From positions 620,001 to 684,000 of the forward strand of contig NZ_BNJF01000003.1 of the NCBI RefSeq assembly GCF_016587355.1: a DNA stretch of 64,000 bases, written 5' to 3'. A program made the translations under genes and the position numbers. The DNA is from Ktedonospora formicarum (GTDB taxonomy: Bacteria; Chloroflexota; Ktedonobacteria; Ktedonobacterales; Ktedonobacteraceae). Below are positions 36,432 through 44,246 of this stretch, in pieces; the first letter of the stretch is position 1, and each line of letters starts with the position of its first letter. Under the pieces are notes generated by a model. The model saw only the letters and a program-made list of their open reading frames with translations. It did no database searches and had not been told where the DNA came from.

Positions 36432-37112
36432 TTAGATGCGGTCCAGTTTCCAGATTCTGGGCGCGATGACATAGTTGAGCTGAACAAGCACAATGAAGCC
36501 GATGCTCACATAGGGATGAATGATGCAGAGTAGCGCGCCAACGGCATAGAGCGCCTGGGCGATAACAATACGCTTGAACTGGTGCCTCGTCTCCTGCCTT
36601 GACTGCTCTTTGAGCAGACCTGAGCGCTGCCCATAGATCAGGCCCACAAGGAGGGCAATCCCCATGAGGAGGATATTCAGCCAATAGATGATCAGAGCTA
36701 CGCGCAATTGAATGAATGTCGCTAGCAGCGAGGTAGAGAAGGGCATCAGCGTTACCGTCGCCAGGAAGCCCAGTTGTATCCAGGAATAGTTACGGTTGCT
36801 CTCCGTGAAGTGACTCATTTGAGTCTGCTGCCCAATCCAGAAGATACCCAGGGTCATAAAGCTCATGAGATAGGTAACGAGTTCCGGTAAATGCCTGAGC
36901 AGAGCCCCAAGGAGTAATTGCTCCGAATCGAGGTGCGCCGCCGCCTCTGCTGCCTGGGGCACGTGCAGGTTGAGCACAAGTAAAGTAGTAGCAATAGCAA
37001 AAATACCATCGCTCAGAGCGGATAGCCGTTCCAGACTACGACCCGCGAAAAGGTTGTAATGAATCTTCAAGAGCAATTCCTCACACAGATTGGCTTGTAG
37101 CGATACAGTCAT
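36432..37112 (-). CDS. TMEM175-like potassium channel protein
   Basis: The 226-residue protein has about six membrane helices. The first contains RLSALSDGIFAIATTLLVL, the signature F/LSDGxFAIxxTLL of TMEM175 (DUF1211), which lines the pore. The second pair contains LGIFWIGQQTQ, also typical. Bacterial members have one six-helix repeat and assemble as tetramers conducting K+. The N-terminus (about 22 residues) is cytosolic; a shorter start cannot be excluded. It stands alone between the GAF kinase and DUF1622 genes. Confidence 0.88.
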   Translation of the reverse strand: MTVSLQANLCEELLLKIHYNLFAGRSLERLSALSDGIFAIATTLLVLNLHVPQAAEAAAHLDSEQLLLGALLRHLPELVTYLMSFMTLGIFWIGQQTQMSHFTESNRNYSWIQLGFLATVTLMPFSTSLLATFIQLRVALIIYWLNILLMGIALLVGLIYGQRSGLLKEQSRQETRHQFKRIVIAQALYAVGALLCIIHPYVSIGFIVLVQLNYVIAPRIWKLDRI

Positions 37113-37175
37113 ATATAGTGATCAGCCACACAGAAATACATTTGTATGGAGCATACGTTAGCAGGAGCCATTATA

Positions 37176-37520
37176 TCACCTGGAACGCTCAATCAAGCTC
37201 TCCCTTTCGCTGGCAAGTTCGGCGCGCTCCCATTGAAAGACGTATTTAAGCGCCGTTCGCAGGGCAAGGATCGCCACAAACATGAGAATCTGCCGCCATG
37301 ACTGCAACTCGATGGTCTTCAGGAGTGTTCCAGCCACCTTGAAACTAAGAGCATAGAGAACACCATCGGTGACCAGCAGGCGTGCCTGCCGTATGCTACG
37401 CCTGCGCAATAGCGCGAACAGGGCCGCCACAATGTAGCCAACAATAAGCAACGCGCCAATGAACTCGATAAGCGCCGCCCAGAACACGAAATTGAAGACT
37501 GGAGACAAGAGCATAGTCAT
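37176..37520 (-). CDS. DUF1622-like small membrane protein
   Basis: The 114-residue protein has membrane helices at about residues 8-38 and 50-70, and a third amphipathic segment near 75-95 (LMFVAILALRTALKYVFQWE). That last segment resembles the ATIRTLLNYFLQKE motif of the neighbouring DUF1622 protein, so the two are probably distant paralogues. Its start overlaps the stop of that gene by four bases. Function is unknown. Confidence 0.7.
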   Translation of the reverse strand: MTMLLSPVFNFVFWAALIEFIGALLIVGYIVAALFALLRRRSIRQARLLVTDGVLYALSFKVAGTLLKTIELQSWRQILMFVAILALRTALKYVFQWERAELASERESLIERSR

Positions 37521-37945
37521 AGCTCCCGCATGATACTATTCGGCCCCTTTGTAGTTGGCGGGGGGGAGGACGTGTCTGGTGAGGAGGGTTGGCGTTGCGC
37601 AGCCCGGTCAATCTCTTTCTGAAGGAAATAATTCAATAGCGTTCGTATCGTCGCGATGGCGGCAAGCTGCCCAATTTCATTCCAGGTTGGAGCGATGGCT
37701 GTACGCAAGATGTCGGCCCCAAGCTCGAATTCAAGGGCCAGTGCCAGCCATCGCCCCAGGCGTAAGCGAATGCGTTCAGGCTGGGGCTCTTGCATATGGC
37801 CCGCGTTCTTATAGCTGCTAAAGAAGACCCCTATGGTACGCATTGTTGCCTGCAAGGCCGCGAAGGCGATAATGAGCCCCGCAACCCCCTCAACTCCTGA
37901 CGCCAGATAGCTCGTCCACAGCTTCAACACTTCTTCCAACGCCAA
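37517..37945 (-). CDS. DUF1622 family membrane protein
   Basis: The 142-residue protein matches DUF1622: an N-terminal helix (VAGLIIAFAALQATMRTIGV), then RLRLGRWLALALEFELGADI and the signature APTWNEIGQLAAIATIRTLL. The C-terminus is a proline/serine-rich tail of about 28 residues. DUF1622 proteins are small membrane proteins without assigned function. It forms a two-gene operon with the downstream relative. Confidence 0.88.
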   Translation of the reverse strand: MALEEVLKLWTSYLASGVEGVAGLIIAFAALQATMRTIGVFFSSYKNAGHMQEPQPERIRLRLGRWLALALEFELGADILRTAIAPTWNEIGQLAAIATIRTLLNYFLQKEIDRAAQRQPSSPDTSSPPPTTKGPNSIMREL

Positions 37946-38211
37946 ATCTCTCCTCTTTGAACCGCTGCTAAAGCGACGCGGCTACATATGTGAGGCCGAG
38001 CGCTCTCGCGTAATCGTGTAAAAGCCTGCTAATACTCTTAGCCTATCATGGCGTGGAAATGGTTGCGCTTACGTGAATACATAAAATGGCTCACAGACCA
38101 CTACCACAAGTGAGAGAAGGGGATGAGGGCAGGATTGCCAATGGCAACCCGCCCACATCCCCTGATTCGGCGAAGCGCTTCAGCGCTGAGAGGTCATAAT
38201 CGGATGATGAT

Positions 38212-38772
38212 TTATTTGACCACGCGAAAAGAGAGATGGGTGGCTCCCGGCGTTTCGAGCGTGCGAAGATGCTCCAAGTGCAATGGCTTTGAACCAAGGT
38301 GATCGAAGAGGCGGACGCCCTCACCCAGCAGCACATGGGCGGTCGCCATATGGAACTCATCGAGCAAGCCCGCCTTCAAAGCCTGCTGGGGTACGCTGGC
38401 ACCGTGTAGGGCCACATGTTTCTCGCCCGCAAGTTCCTGGGCTTTCGCTATGGCGCTTTCAATACCGTCATTGACAAAGTAGAAGCGTGTCTTGCCTTTC
38501 TGCTCCGCCTCGCGAGGTGCCGATTGCAAGACTACAACCGGCCAATCTGGAGCCGTGCCATCGGGAAAGACCCACCCATTTTCGTTGTATATCTGATCAA
38601 AGCTGCGCCTCCCCATGACCACAGCGCCCGTCTCGTTTAGCGAATCACCCACCACTTCATGGAAACGATCCCAGGCATTGGCAAACCAGGCAAAGACTTC
38701 CGTGATGTCATCGTTCTTGTCAGCGATAAATCCGTCCAACGATACTGACAGGCCGAACATGACTTTTCCCAT
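38212..38772 (-). CDS. Dihydrofolate reductase family protein (RibD C-terminal type)
   Basis: The 186-residue protein begins KVMFGLSVSLDGFIADKNDD, the typical opening of the RibD_C/DHFR-like family, and contains VVMGRRSFDQ and the dinucleotide-binding LHGASVPQQALKAGLLDEFH. The family reduces small substrates with NADPH, but most members of this clade are not true dihydrofolate reductases. It follows a paralogue by 15 bases and ends the ArsR/SRPBCC operon. Confidence 0.9.
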   Translation of the reverse strand: MGKVMFGLSVSLDGFIADKNDDITEVFAWFANAWDRFHEVVGDSLNETGAVVMGRRSFDQIYNENGWVFPDGTAPDWPVVVLQSAPREAEQKGKTRFYFVNDGIESAIAKAQELAGEKHVALHGASVPQQALKAGLLDEFHMATAHVLLGEGVRLFDHLGSKPLHLEHLRTLETPGATHLSFRVVK

Positions 38773-38787
38773 GTTATTCTCCTCATT

Positions 38788-39393
38788 TTACTTTTTAATG
38801 GAGTAGGTGAGATGAGTAACCCCCTGACCGACACTCACATGGGGATCTCCAAGGGCTACGGGCGCGACCTTGAGATACTCAAACAGGCGCACACCATCAC
38901 CCAATAGGAAGGGAACCAGATCAATATGGATTTCGTCGAGCAGACCAGCATTAAGGCACTGTTGCGCAATTGTTGCGGAGGCTATCGCGACCGATTTACC
39001 GCCAGCGATCTCTCTGGCTTGTTCGATAGCACTTTGGAGCCCATCGGTAACGAATGTCACCGGCCAGTCATTCTGAACCCATTCCGGCCTGGGGCGATGC
39101 GTCACAACGATAACAGGAGCACCAATGGGATGATGACCTCCCCATCCCTGGGTGAGCTCATACAATCGGCGTCCCGCCACAAGAGCCCCGGTCGTGTTGA
39201 TGGCGTTCTCATACATTTTGACGCTCTCTGTCGAGATCTTGAGCTTATGCTCGTTCTCGCCTATCTTGAGGGCATAATCGGTATCGCCGCCCATCATCCA
39301 GGCGAAAAGTTGCTGAAAATCTTCATTAGGCCCGGCGACAAAGCCATCAAGTGACATTGAGAAAGCCGTGGTTATTTTTCCATTATTGCTCAT
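38788..39393 (-). CDS. Dihydrofolate reductase family protein (RibD C-terminal type), paralogue
   Basis: The 201-residue protein starts KITTAFSMSLDGFVAGPNED and contains LVAGRRLYELTQGW and IASATIAQQCLNAGLLDEIH. It shares the fold and motifs of the gene 15 bases downstream, but it is clearly diverged, so the duplication is old. Both probably bind NADPH. The operon order ArsR, SRPBCC, RibD-like, RibD-like is often seen in Chloroflexota and Actinobacteria; the biochemical role is unknown. Confidence 0.9.
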   Translation of the reverse strand: MSNNGKITTAFSMSLDGFVAGPNEDFQQLFAWMMGGDTDYALKIGENEHKLKISTESVKMYENAINTTGALVAGRRLYELTQGWGGHHPIGAPVIVVTHRPRPEWVQNDWPVTFVTDGLQSAIEQAREIAGGKSVAIASATIAQQCLNAGLLDEIHIDLVPFLLGDGVRLFEYLKVAPVALGDPHVSVGQGVTHLTYSIKK

Positions 39394-39436
39394 GATACTA
39401 TCACTTCCTTGTTTTTACTTTTAATTCCATTCAATA

Positions 39437-39931
39437 TTAAAGCAGTTCATGTACATATGTAACCAGGAAATCCCAGGTCATATTCATACCCTGGAGCATC
39501 CCCAGGCCCGTCGCGACTTTCAGATCCGCTGCGCTGCTGAACTGAACCAGAGCAGTCACGCGGGTTTTACCATCTTCTTCCGTGAAGGTCAGGGTCGTCA
39601 GGTGCTCAGGCATGCCTTCGATAGGGTTAGCATGCTCATCGGCGAACGTCGTGGTATAGGAAAGTTTCTCTGACGGCACGATTTCACGGTAGACACTGAG
39701 TCCCCAATGATCCTGGCCCTCAGGTGAGCGCATACTATAATGCCAGATGCCACCGGGGCGCAAATCAATAGTGCAGGTAGGGACAGTAAATGGCTGCGGT
39801 GCCCACCAGCGTTTGAGATGCTCTGGCTGGGTAAAGATTTGAAACATCAGGGCGCGAGGGGCGGCGAACTGACGCTCTACGGTGAATTCCCGCTCGTTGG
39901 TAAAAGGGCCTAACGATTGATTATCAAACAT
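39437..39931 (-). CDS. SRPBCC (AHSA1/CalC-type) domain protein
   Basis: The 164-residue protein has the START-like helix-grip fold pattern: FTVERQFAAPRALMFQIFTQ, PEHLKRWWAPQPF, TCTIDLRPGGIWHYSM and the C-terminal helix GMLQGMNMTWDFLVTYVHEL. It binds a hydrophobic ligand or acts as an activator-like protein. The ATG at 39931 has GAGG six bases upstream; an overlapping GTG at 39943 is the alternative. It directly follows the ArsR regulator, a standard pairing in which ArsR represses the SRPBCC gene. Confidence 0.9.
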   Translation of the reverse strand: MFDNQSLGPFTNEREFTVERQFAAPRALMFQIFTQPEHLKRWWAPQPFTVPTCTIDLRPGGIWHYSMRSPEGQDHWGLSVYREIVPSEKLSYTTTFADEHANPIEGMPEHLTTLTFTEEDGKTRVTALVQFSSAADLKVATGLGMLQGMNMTWDFLVTYVHELL

Positions 39932-39939
39932 CACTATCC

Positions 39940-40263
39940 TCACTTTTGTTGCTCGTCAGCCTGTATTTCCAATAGGTAGTCATCCAGGCGGTCAAAGCGC
40001 TCTTCCCAGAGGCGATGGAACGAATGTAACCAGGTCTCCAACTCCTGGAAGGGCTCTCGCCTCAGCTTATAAATCCTCCGGTTCGCCTGTGGCAACACCT
40101 CCACAATGTCTGCCTCGCTCAGAACCTTGAGATGCTTCGATACCTGCGGCTGCAGGATCGCCAAACGCTCGGTGATCTCGCCTACTGTCAATGGGCCATC
40201 GCGCAACAGCTCGACAATGTGCAAGCGGTTTGGCTCCATCAGAGCAGTCCATAGTGTTTTCAT
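39940..40263 (-). CDS. ArsR family transcriptional regulator
   Basis: The 107-residue protein starts MKTLWTALMEPNRLHIVELL and has the winged helix LTVGEITERLAILQPQVSKHLKVL, followed by ANRRIYKLRREPFQELETWL. No metal-binding cysteine pair is seen, so it is of the metal-independent type usual beside SRPBCC genes. The ATG at 40263 lies seven bases after a TTATAC -10 box, implying a leaderless transcript; an in-frame ATG at 40281 would lie inside the promoter. A 38-base palindrome covers the -35 region. Confidence 0.9.
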   Translation of the reverse strand: MKTLWTALMEPNRLHIVELLRDGPLTVGEITERLAILQPQVSKHLKVLSEADIVEVLPQANRRIYKLRREPFQELETWLHSFHRLWEERFDRLDDYLLEIQADEQQK

Positions 40264-40270
40264 ATCCACA

Positions 40271-40299
40271 GTATAACCCATAAGGAATATTCTTGTCAA
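40271..40299 (-). promoter_or_regulatory. Consensus promoter for a leaderless arsR transcript
   Basis: On the minus strand TTGACA (plus 40294-40299) and TTATAC (plus 40271-40276) are separated by 17 bases. The -10 ends seven bases before the arsR ATG, so the message would start at or near the start codon. Confidence 0.7.
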
Positions 40300-40323
40300 G
40301 GAATATTCCTTGACAAGAATATT
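40286..40323. promoter_or_regulatory. 38-base perfect palindrome, probable ArsR operator
   Basis: The sequence is a perfect palindrome built from AATATTCTTGTCAAGGAAT and its complement, with GGAATATTCC at the centre. It covers the -35 box of arsR, so binding would shut the whole operon. The inner TTGACAAGAA/TTCTTGTCAA arms give at least two nested half-site arrangements. Confidence 0.75.
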
Positions 40324-40438
40324 ATGATTGATAGCAATGAATATTGTCTGAGGCAAGGGGATATGTTAAGATCCAAAAGAGATTTTTACGCATATAGGAA
40401 CCGGGTTTTTATGCGAAATAAGAGCAATGGAGGGAATA

Positions 40439-40810
40439 ATGTCGTATTCGTTTACAACCATACATGATGTTCAGGTTCTCGACTGTGAGGCCAATGGGGA
40501 AACAGTGAAAAGCGAACGTGAGGCTCTGGATCTGATTGGTGATGCATTCTCCCTTCACGCCGAGATGGTCATTCTTCCCGTGGAGCGGCTTGATGAGGCT
40601 TTCTTTCAGCTCAAAACAGGTCTTGCCGGTCAGATCGTGCAGAAATTTGTACAATATCGACGGCGACTCGTCATTCTTGGCGACATCTCCCAATACATTG
40701 CTCAAAGCAAGGCTTTCAAGGACTATGTATATGAGACCAACCGTGGCAATGAAGTGTGGTTTTTAGAGACTCGTCAAGAGCTTGAAGAACGCCTGATACC
40801 TGCGCAATAA
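40439..40810 (+). CDS. DUF4180 domain protein
   Basis: The 123-residue protein matches DUF4180: an N-terminal strand-rich part (TTIHDVQVLDCEANGE), LIGDAFSLHAEMVILPVERL, FFQLKTGLAGQIVQKFVQY and the ending ETRQELEERL. The ATG at 40439 follows GGAGGGA; four residues of a longer frame are rejected. DUF4180 members are small soluble proteins of unknown role. It is divergent from the arsR operon and followed by a good terminator. Confidence 0.88.
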   Translation: MSYSFTTIHDVQVLDCEANGETVKSEREALDLIGDAFSLHAEMVILPVERLDEAFFQLKTGLAGQIVQKFVQYRRRLVILGDISQYIAQSKAFKDYVYETNRGNEVWFLETRQELEERLIPAQ

Positions 40811-40887
40811 CTTGAGCACTGCTAGTTCATATTTACAGTGCCCAAACCTGAGCTGAGCTTAAATGGATGAGCAGAGAGGAAGAGCAA

Positions 40888-40920
40888 CAAGCCCTGAGCA
40901 GAGTTTTCAGGGCTTGTTTA
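40888..40920 (+). terminator. Intrinsic terminator after the DUF4180 gene
   Basis: CAAGCCCTGA (40888-40897) and TCAGGGCTTG (40907-40916) form a perfect ten-base stem, followed by TTTA. Confidence 0.75.
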
Positions 40921-40929
40921 ATATCATGA

Positions 40930-41040
40930 CTAGCGTTCTGACTCGGTGGGGCGAATCAGGATTTCATTGACGCTGACGTGAGGTGGTTGTGCCAAAGCAT
41001 AGACGATAGCGCTGGCAATGTTTTCACTTTGTATAGGCAT
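40930..41040 (-). pseudogene. C-terminal remnant of a short-chain dehydrogenase
   Basis: The last 35 or so residues of an SDR enzyme remain: IQSENIASAIVYALAQPPHV followed by SVNEILIRPTE, a very typical C-terminus of the YdfG-like group. The catalytic and nucleotide-binding parts are missing. It is joined in another frame to the front of a TetR gene, so a deletion has fused the two loci. Confidence 0.75.
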
Positions 41041-41250
41041 GCATACGACGGGTTGTCGCTTCCACAAAAAGCTCTTCCTTTCCACGCGGAAAATGATGGT
41101 AGAGCGAGGTATGCCGAATACCAATCTCATGCGCGATATCGCGTAACGTCACCACCTGATAGCCCCGCTCGCCGAAGAGGCGCTCAGCCGTGTTCAACAC
41201 GCGTTCGTGGGCCTCCGAATCAGAGCTAGTTCGCTGTATATTTCTTCTCC
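41024..41250 (-). pseudogene. Truncated TetR regulator, N-terminal DNA-binding domain only
   Basis: About 70 residues remain, covering the full TetR helix-turn-helix (HERVLNTAERLFGERGYQVV, LRDIAHEIGIRHTSLYHHF). The frame stops just after the junction with the SDR remnant. No ATG, GTG or TTG is well placed: an AAGGAG site (plus 41247-41252) is followed after seven bases by ATA, suggesting a lost or unusual start. A 7-base-arm dyad typical of TetR operators lies just upstream. The ligand-binding domain has been deleted. Confidence 0.7.
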
Positions 41251-41260
41251 TTACAAACCA

Positions 41261-41278
41261 ACCTACCGCTTGGTAGGT
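41261..41278. promoter_or_regulatory. TetR-type operator
   Basis: ACCTACC-gctt-GGTAGGT is a perfect dyad of seven bases per arm, of the kind bound by many TetR repressors. It lies just before the truncated tetR and about 130 bases before the transglutaminase-like gene. Confidence 0.7.
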
Positions 41279-41409
41279 ATTGTAACTGAAAAGGGAGAGC
41301 GCCTTCAATGTGAGGAACATGGCGAGGTAAAATTCCTGACAGGAGATGTCAGGAGGAGTGTGATACCTTTCTGGCAGAGTATGAACACTTCAGGAGAAAA
41401 GGGCTCATC

Positions 41410-42276
41410 ATGAAGACTCAAGACTATTACCGTCAACAGAGCGTGTTGACCAATCCAGGTCGCCAGATCCGGTTATATGAGGGGTTGCCATATGACATGG
41501 CAAGCATAGTAAAGATTGTGCAGAACGTGCTGATCCCTCCCTATACCGAATTGTTGCGCGAAGGCTACCACATCGAACTAGAGGAGATCGACAATACCAG
41601 ATTTGGTATCAGGCGTATGGAGGACATGTTGGAGCGCATCGAGAACCGCTCCAACATGCCACTTACGGTCGAGCGTCCCCCCGCTCTGCGCATTGGGGCG
41701 ATATGCCGCAACTTCGCGGTCCTGCTCGTATCGATTCTGCGACACCAGGGCGTCCCGGCTCGGGCGCGCGTTGGCTTCGGGAGCTATTTCGCGGAACCTT
41801 ACGCGGTGGACCACCGGCTCGCTGAGTTCTGGCAGGAAGAGCAGGGGCGCTGGGTACGCGTAGACCCAATGATCGATGAGGTGATACGCCACAGGAACAA
41901 TGTCGCCTTCAACACGCTTGATATAGGCCCGGATGATCCCTTCATGCAGGCAGGCGAAGTCTGGCAGCGCTGTCGGACGGGTGAACGTGATCCGCAGGAC
42001 TTTGGGGATAGCCCCACTGATCGAGGTATGCCGCCGATCCGCTATGCCCTACTACAAGATTTTGCCTACCTCAATCGGTGCGAGATGCTAGGGAGCGACG
42101 ACTGGGGCGACCTGATCACGAAACCAGAGGCGGACCTGACTCCGGATGACTTGGAACTACTCGACAGGATCGCCACCCTGACATTAAACGTAGATACCCA
42201 CTTAGATGAACTACAAACGCACTTCGCTGAAACAGCATATGGACGCGCAGTCCAGGCCGCAATGCCTGCTAGATAG
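41410..42276 (+). CDS. Transglutaminase-like domain protein
   Basis: The 288-residue protein has a papain-like transglutaminase core. The likely catalytic Cys is in GAICRNFAVLLVSILRHQGV (about residue 99), the His in VDHRLAEFWQ (about 138) and the Asp in WVRVDPMID (about 155). The pattern CxxFxxLLxxxxRxxGxPAR is typical. No signal peptide is present. Such domains act as proteases, amidases or peptide-modifying enzymes; the substrate is unknown. RBS-like AGGAG lies upstream of the ATG at 41410. A terminator follows. Confidence 0.85.
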   Translation: MKTQDYYRQQSVLTNPGRQIRLYEGLPYDMASIVKIVQNVLIPPYTELLREGYHIELEEIDNTRFGIRRMEDMLERIENRSNMPLTVERPPALRIGAICRNFAVLLVSILRHQGVPARARVGFGSYFAEPYAVDHRLAEFWQEEQGRWVRVDPMIDEVIRHRNNVAFNTLDIGPDDPFMQAGEVWQRCRTGERDPQDFGDSPTDRGMPPIRYALLQDFAYLNRCEMLGSDDWGDLITKPEADLTPDDLELLDRIATLTLNVDTHLDELQTHFAETAYGRAVQAAMPAR

Positions 42277-42288
42277 CTCCATACAGAT

Positions 42289-42334
42289 AGCTCTGAGAGC
42301 ATCCCTTTGTAATGGCGTTCTCAGAGCTCTTTAC
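42289..42334 (+). terminator. Probable terminator after the transglutaminase-like gene
   Basis: AGCTCTGAGA (42289-42298) and TCTCAGAGCT (42319-42328) form a perfect ten-base stem with a 20-base loop, then CTTTA. Confidence 0.6.
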
Positions 42335-42415
42335 TATAAGAAGAACAATCAACCGAGGCTCACACAATGTTGTATGCTGGCAACATAATACATTATGTGA
42401 GGAGAGAAGCTATAG

Positions 42416-43360
42416 ATGAGGATTGTTATTCCTGACGACTACCAGGACGCTGTACGCCACCTGGACTGCTTTCATCTACTCGATGGGCACGAAGTAACCA
42501 TCTATCGCGATAATGTGAAAGATGTAGCGGCGCTGGCGGAGCGCTTTCAGAACGCGGATGCTCTTGTACTCATTCGCGAGCGCACCGCTATCACCGAGGA
42601 GTTATTGGAGCGGCTTCCACGCCTCAAGTTTATCGCTCAGACCGGGCGGGGGGCGCCACATATTGATCTCGCAGCCTGTGAGCAGCGCGGTATCAAGGTC
42701 GTTCGGGGAGATGCCAGCACAGGCTCGCCCTATGCCACGGCGGAACTCACCTGGGGGCTGATCCTGGCAGCGATGCGCCATATTCCCCAGGAGGTGGCGA
42801 ATATGCGAGCAGGTAGATGGCAACAAGAGATAGGTACAAGCCTGCATGGCCGCACACTGGGTATTTTCGGTTATGGAAACATCGGAAGCCTTGTCGCGCG
42901 CTATGGGCAGGCTTTTGGCATGAAGGTCCTGGTATGGGGACGTGAGGGCTCGTTGACACGCGCGCGCCAGGATGATCTAACCGTCGCCACCAGCCAGAAT
43001 GAACTCTTCGAGCAGTCAGATGTCCTTAGCCTGCATCTCAAACTGACTGACGAGACACGCGGAGCAGTCACAGCAAGCCATCTGGCACGCATGAAGACCA
43101 CAGCGCTCCTGGTCAATACCAGCCGAGCGGGGTTGATTGAAGCGGGGGCACTGGAGGAAGCGCTACGCGCGGGGCGCCCCGGCTACGCGGCAGTCGATGT
43201 CTACGAGAGTGAGCCCACTACGGACACCCCTCTTCTCCACCTGAGCAACGCGCTCTGCACACCTCATATTGGCTTTGTCGAGAAGGATACCTATGAAAGC
43301 TTCTTCTCTACTGCCTTCAGACAAGTGCTTGCCTTCGCGGCTGACAATCCCGAAGCTTGA
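42416..43360 (+). CDS. D-2-hydroxyacid dehydrogenase family protein
   Basis: The 314-residue protein has the NAD-binding loop LGIFGYGNIGSLVARYGQAF (about 143-162) and the catalytic Arg in VNTSRAGLIE, the Glu in VDVYESEPT and the His in CTPHIGFVEKDTYE. The flanking catalytic domain (IPDDYQDAVRHLDCF, FIAQTGRGAPHIDL) fits the phosphoglycerate/formate dehydrogenase group. It interconverts a 2-keto and D-2-hydroxy acid with NAD(P)H. It precedes the LLM gene with 17 bases between them and may be co-transcribed. Confidence 0.92.
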   Translation: MRIVIPDDYQDAVRHLDCFHLLDGHEVTIYRDNVKDVAALAERFQNADALVLIRERTAITEELLERLPRLKFIAQTGRGAPHIDLAACEQRGIKVVRGDASTGSPYATAELTWGLILAAMRHIPQEVANMRAGRWQQEIGTSLHGRTLGIFGYGNIGSLVARYGQAFGMKVLVWGREGSLTRARQDDLTVATSQNELFEQSDVLSLHLKLTDETRGAVTASHLARMKTTALLVNTSRAGLIEAGALEEALRAGRPGYAAVDVYESEPTTDTPLLHLSNALCTPHIGFVEKDTYESFFSTAFRQVLAFAADNPEA

Positions 43361-43377
43361 TAATAGGAGATTATGCC

Positions 43378-44241
43378 ATGCAAATCGGCGTCACTTTTCC
43401 ACAAACAGAGATAGGGTCAGATCCCGCCGTCATCCGTGATTATGCACAGACGGTAGAAGGTCTGGGCTACAAGCATATTCTGGCCTATGATCATGTTCTT
43501 GGCGCGGATACCTCAACTCGCCCAGACTGGAGCGGACCATATACCTCAAAGACTATGTTCCATGAAGTGTTCGTGCTCTTCGGCTACTTCGCCGCACTCA
43601 CACACCTGGAACTGGTCACGGGCATCCTGATCCTGCCTCAACGTCAGGTAGCCCTGGTCGCCAAGCAGGCGGCAGAGATAGATGTACTCTCAGGTGGTAA
43701 ACTTCGCCTGGGCGTCGCCGTTGGCTGGAATGCCATCGAATATGAAGGGCTGGGGATGGATTTTAGAACACGCGGAAAAGCCATCGAGGAGCAGGTCGAA
43801 GTCTTGCGCCAACTCTGGAGCAAAGAGGTCGTAGACTTTAAGGGCCAGTTTACGACCATCCCGCAAGCGGGTCTGAACCCACTTCCCCCGCACCACTCTA
43901 TCCCAATCTGGATGGGTGGCAGTGGCGACAAATTCTTACGGCGGGCCGCTCGTCTCGCGGATGGCTGGTTTCCCCTTGGCGCCCTCAGCGAGGAGATGCG
44001 CGAGGCGATTGACCACCTGCGAGGTTATCTGAGAGACGCCGGGCGCGATCCCTCCACATTCGGCATCGAAGCCAAAATAGACGCGTCGCAAGGCAATCTC
44101 GACGACCTGGTCCGCTGGACAGAGGAGTGGCGCAAGCTCGGCGCGACCCACATTTCCATCAACACAATGAATGCTGGCTACACATCTCCTACCGAACATA
44201 TGCAGACGCTACGCCGTTATAAAGAAGCCATTGGCATCTGA
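43378..44241 (+). CDS. LLM-class F420-dependent oxidoreductase
   Basis: The 287-residue protein begins MQIGVTFPQTEIGSDP and contains ILAYDHVLGAD, GILILPQRQVALVAKQAAEI, KLRLGVAVGWNAIEYEGLG and IPIWMGGSGDKFLRRAARLA. These are the signatures of the luciferase-like barrel with an F420- rather than FMN-type pocket (Rv2161c-like). It would reduce or oxidise an unknown substrate with F420. The ATG at 43378 follows GGAGA at eight bases; the longer frame to 43357 overlaps the previous gene. Confidence 0.9.
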   Translation: MQIGVTFPQTEIGSDPAVIRDYAQTVEGLGYKHILAYDHVLGADTSTRPDWSGPYTSKTMFHEVFVLFGYFAALTHLELVTGILILPQRQVALVAKQAAEIDVLSGGKLRLGVAVGWNAIEYEGLGMDFRTRGKAIEEQVEVLRQLWSKEVVDFKGQFTTIPQAGLNPLPPHHSIPIWMGGSGDKFLRRAARLADGWFPLGALSEEMREAIDHLRGYLRDAGRDPSTFGIEAKIDASQGNLDDLVRWTEEWRKLGATHISINTMNAGYTSPTEHMQTLRRYKEAIGI

Positions 44242-44246
44242 GTTTA

